The notes under the pieces were generated by a model. That model was given only the letters and a program-made list of their open reading frames with translations. It did not search any database and was not told where the DNA came from. This document shows, in pieces, positions 61,005 to 64,000 of a DNA stretch of 64,000 nt; position 1 is the stretch's first letter; every line of letters begins with the position of its first letter. The DNA comes from Rallus limicola (lineage: Eukaryota; Chordata; Aves; Gruiformes; Rallidae), in NCBI GenBank assembly GCA_022605955.1, contig JAKCOZ010000015.1, positions 3,477,287 through 3,541,286 on the forward strand. Reading direction: 5' to 3'. Made by a program: the position numbers and the translations under genes.

Positions 61005-61300
61005 ATCCAGAATAGAATAAATAGAGAATCTGTAAGGTTGGAAGAGACCCCTAAGATCATCAAGTCCAACCCAACACCACCATGTCCCAAAGTGCCACAT
61101 CTACACATTTTTGTACCATCTCCAGGGATGGTGACTCCACCACCTCTGCAGGCAGCCTGGCTTAATGCCTGAGCACCCTTTCAGTGAAGAAATTTTTCTA
61201 ATATGCAATCTAAACCTCCCCTGAAACAACTTAAGGACGCTTCTTCTTGTTACTTGGGAAAAGAGACCAACCTTTACCTCACTACAACCTCATCTGAGGC
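61005..61300 (-). mobile_element. CR1 LINE relic, third family
   Basis: Minus orientation: AGGTTGGAAGAGACCCCTAA, AGATCATCAAGTCCAACC, GTGAAGAAATTTTTCTAATA. A further short copy of the terminal part (GGAAGAGACCTACAGGGATC) follows at about 61320-61358, suggesting a nested or tandem remnant. Confidence 0.85.
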
Positions 61301-61534
61301 AGCTGTAGGGAAGGTGGGTGGAAGAGACCTACAGGGATCATCAGTCCAACTGCAACATCAAATGGACAATAACCCAGTTTGAACCCAAAGACTTCAACTG
61401 TAAAAGTCAATGGTGCAGGTTAGGGCAGGGTAGCCACAACACCACTCCCAAGCATCCTTATGCCACTTCTCTTGCAGACCTACTTGTCTGAAGTCTGCCA
61501 ACGCTTTTACACTAACTTCAAAGAAAACACCTTG

Positions 61535-62038
61535 AATCACAGGATCCCAGGGGTTGGGAAGGGCCCTGGAAAGCTCCTGGGGTCCAACCCCCTGCCAAAG
61601 CAGCTCCCAGCTCATAGTGCACAGGGCGGCGTCCAGACGGGGCTGGAATCTTTCCAGAGATGGAGACTCCACACCCCCCTGGGCAGCCTGGCCCAGGTCT
61701 CCCTCACCCTCACTGGGGAAAAGTTCTTCCCCAGGTTGGTGGGGAACTCCCTCTGCTCCAACTTGCAGCCATTGCCCCTTGTCCTGTCCCCACAGACACT
61801 GAAAAGAGGCTGCCCATTTCCCCCTGCATCCCATCCTTCAGAGAGTGATCAACATTCATCAGGTCCCCCCTTAGTCTTCTCTTCTCCAGGCTGAACAGCC
61901 CCAGCTCCCTCAGCCTTTCCTCACAGGGGAGATGCTCCAGACCCTTCAGCATCTTTGTGTCCCTCCTCTGGACTCTCTCCAGGAGATCCCTGTCCTTTTT
62001 ATCCCAGGGAGCTGGACACAACACTCCAGGTGGGGCTT
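61535..62038 (-). mobile_element. CR1 LINE fragment, young family
   Basis: Minus orientation, starting ATCACAGGATCCCAGGGG and ending at CAACACTCCAGGTGGGGC. Compared with the sister copies it has a 7-bp deletion where they read GGAGCCCAGCACTGGACA. Confidence 0.93.
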
Positions 62039-62555
62039 GAAATCCCTTCTTGAACTAAACTGCAGTGAAAGAAAAGGCATGAACACCCCAAAGCTTGGCT
62101 TTTACAGCTCTCTTCACTGTGGTATCCCAAGCAGGCAGCAGTGTCACCCCATCTCCTTCCAGCCCAGCAAAGCCTCATTTACAGGTGAGACCCAGGAGGA
62201 GGCTGTGCCTGTGCCAGTGCTAACAATGCAGTGGATGGACCCCTTTCCTCTGCTGGGCCTGGAGTCCTGCTGCAGTTGTCTCCCCAAAGCAGAAGCAGTG
62301 CTCAAGCCCCACATGCACCCAAGGGGTCTCTCAGGAAGTTATTTTGGTGTGTGTGTGCACGAAAACCCTCCCAAGTCCGTGTGGGGGAGGTCTCCCTGCT
62401 CCCTCCCCATGCCAGCAAAGTCTCCTCCTCACACTCCAACCCTGCAGCCACAGAGCCCTCTTTTGTAAAGCGGTGCTGGAGCTGTAATTAGTTTGAGGTG
62501 ACCTCTGGAATCAAAAAAAAACGCCCACAACCAAACCCTGAGTTCAAGTTTCAAA

Positions 62556-62700
62556 AGCAAATCTCTGTGGTTAATGCTATGCAAATTGCCAGTGAGGCAA
62601 TCAGGCTGACTTTTAAACACTGGCCCCCGTTGGAAGGGCTCACAAGACAGCCTTATTGTCTCGCTATCAATTTGCATCTCATTACCCACAAGGCGCTGCT
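62556..62700. other. Imperfect 55-nt inverted repeat with octamer motifs
   Basis: Arms 62556-62610 and 62646-62700 align as reverse complements over 55 positions without a gap, 41 matching (75%), separated by 35 nt. The best-kept core is ATGCAAATTG in both arms; two mismatches would be G-U pairs in RNA. The region is AT-richer than its surroundings and unrelated to CR1. It could be a hairpin-type ancient conserved element (Eulor-like families have this form), but that is inference. Confidence 0.6.
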
Positions 62701-62777
62701 GGTTGGAGGTAACCTTTTGGGGAGCATGCTGCCGCGTCAGGAGCACGGGGACAACATGGCTGCTCCTCTGTATGAGC

Positions 62778-62862
62778 ATTCCAGACCGGTCTGGGGTGGA
62801 AGGGACCCCAAGGATCACATAGTTCCACCCCCCCTGCCACAAGCAGGGACACCAACCTCTTT
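62778..62862 (-). mobile_element. CR1 3' remnant, second family
   Basis: About 85 bp: GACCGGTCTGGGGTGGAAGG, then CCCCTGCCACAAGCAGGGAC. Matches the 3' part of the second CR1 family. Confidence 0.8.
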
Positions 62863-63290
62863 GATCTCATGGGCCAAGTCTGCTTTCAGCAGCCACACAC
62901 TGACCTGCCAGGTCATGTGGACCACGGAGCTGCCTGATTTCTGGCATCAGCTCTGGCTAAGCCATGTCCTCCTGCACAGCTGGGCCACGTCACTTGTGTC
63001 TGCTCTTCCGGAGGAGGGTTCGTCCCCTTTCCCCACGGACAAGCAAGGCAGCAGCTGTCCTGCTGTGCCCAGCTCTGGGGCCTGCCCAGCTCAAGCCTCC
63101 CAGGGTCACGACACGGAGCTGTACTCATCAGAGGCAGCTTGTTCCCTGGTGCCCGGGCTGGGAGCTGCGGGCCTTCCCCAGGGGTCCTGCCTTTGCTGCA
63201 GTGCCGAGGGCCAGGCCTGCTGCCTGTGCTCGCTGAAGGGTGGGGGGGAAACCCACCCCTCGCACTTGTGCCGTACAAGTCAGTGCAGAT

Positions 63291-63422
63291 CACAGAATCC
63301 ATAGACTGGTCTGGGTTGGAAGGGACCCCAAGGGTCACAGAGCTCCAACCCCCCTGCCACAGGCAGGGACACCAACCTCCAGGCCTGGAGCTACACAAGG
63401 TTGCCCAGGGCCCCAGCCAATG
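63291..63422 (-). mobile_element. CR1 3' fragment, second family
   Basis: Starts CACAGAATCCATAGACTGGT and runs to CAGGGCCCCAGCCAA. It is closely similar to 30035-30263 and 54413-54916 but truncated after 130 bp. Confidence 0.9.
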
Positions 63423-64000
63423 TGGTCTTTCCCTGTGGCCTGGCATCAAAAACACCGTGGTTGAGAAGCCAGGTCACTGCGAGCCCTGCCCACCACTCAG
63501 CCAGCGGAGCGGTGAGCTTGGTGTCACTTGGACCTTGCATCTTCTGACCTCTCATCCCAGGGCCCTGCCTGTGTTGGCCGTCCCATGGGTGCTCGTGTGC
63601 CTCAGGTCCTTCCCACTGGGCTCCTTCAGTCCCCAGAGCCACACAGCCAGAGCCTGTCTCCACCCACCCAGCTGCTCAAGATGCTCTCCAGAGTCTGTGC
63701 AGGCTTTTTCACACCCCTGCCAGCCCCCACCTTGGGCAGACAGCACTAAAACAGCATTTTTCTACTTGAAGTAAATTGGCCACAGCCTTGTCCTCAGCCT
63801 GCTCCTGCCTCTTTGGCAACCCCAGCTCTGCAGCAGCCCTCTCCTCCACCTCCACCGACTCGGGGTGAGGACACCGAGTGCTCAGCTGTCATCTCACCTA
63901 CAGGAACCACCGATTCCTCAACCGAGCTGCCCTTGATGTGTGGCCACAGGGATGCTGCCAGGCCCCGTCCTGCGTGACTCAGCTGCACCCCACGGCCATG

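Larger units (their letters stand above)
35352..64000 (-). other. CACNA2D2: Probable long 5' intron of CACNA2D2 (28.6 kb in window)
   Basis: No sequence matching the upstream exons of alpha2delta-2 is recognised here. As exon a encodes an internal part of the protein, the earlier exons must lie beyond 64000 or be unrecognised; mammalian CACNA2D2 also has very long 5' introns. Content: unique DNA 35.4-37.2 kb, the 16-bp array, then unique DNA interspersed with CR1 copies. Stretches 44.1-49.8, 52.4-54.4, 57.9-59.9 and 62.0-64.0 kb hold no supported gene. Confidence 0.7.

Overview
The window is vertebrate genomic DNA, almost certainly from a bird. Eighteen short coding exons with clean GT-AG borders lie on the minus strand between 167 and 35351. 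In order they give a continuous 498-residue stretch of a voltage-gated calcium channel alpha2delta subunit, and residue by residue it resembles alpha2delta-2 (CACNA2D2). The bird call rests on about twenty 5'-truncated CR1 LINE fragments and on one solo LTR whose ends look like a common avian ERV family. Several CR1 copies are nearly identical, so CR1 was active recently in this lineage; a CR1-rich group such as Piciformes is possible, but that is a guess.

Layout, plus-strand coordinates: 1-5400 is exon-dense, with 12 exons separated by introns of about 150-1500 bp. One of these introns is largely a C-rich minisatellite touching a splice donor. 5401-9500 carries exons 4-7 of the window and one CR1. 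9500-14378 is an intron with a 31-bp minisatellite. 14379-22225 holds two exons, an ERV solo LTR and a CpG-rich patch. 22226-35291 is an intron with 47-bp and 37-bp minisatellites, CR1 relics, a 186-bp direct duplication and a 29-bp inverted repeat. 35292-35351 is the most upstream exon found. From 35352 to 64000 I find no exon; it is probably a long 5' intron. It contains a 5.65-kb array of a 16-bp repeat (37228-42879) and a cluster of CR1 insertions in both orientations.

The coding exons cover the end of the VWA N-terminal region, the complete VWA domain with an intact MIDAS metal site, and the start of the Cache-like region. The signal peptide, the first exons and the whole C-terminal half including delta lie outside the window. 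No second protein gene, tRNA, rRNA or CRISPR array is supported. The very long open reading frames seen in several frames come from tandem repeats whose units lack stop codons.

The most noteworthy non-gene signals are: the 16-bp array, which holds its register over about 350 units and contains larger duplicated blocks (offsets 768, 624 and 1248 bp); a 55-nt-arm ungapped imperfect hairpin at 62556-62700; a perfect 29-bp inverted repeat at 32394/32797; and a run of intronic minisatellites, most of which place their G-rich strand in the CACNA2D2 transcript.
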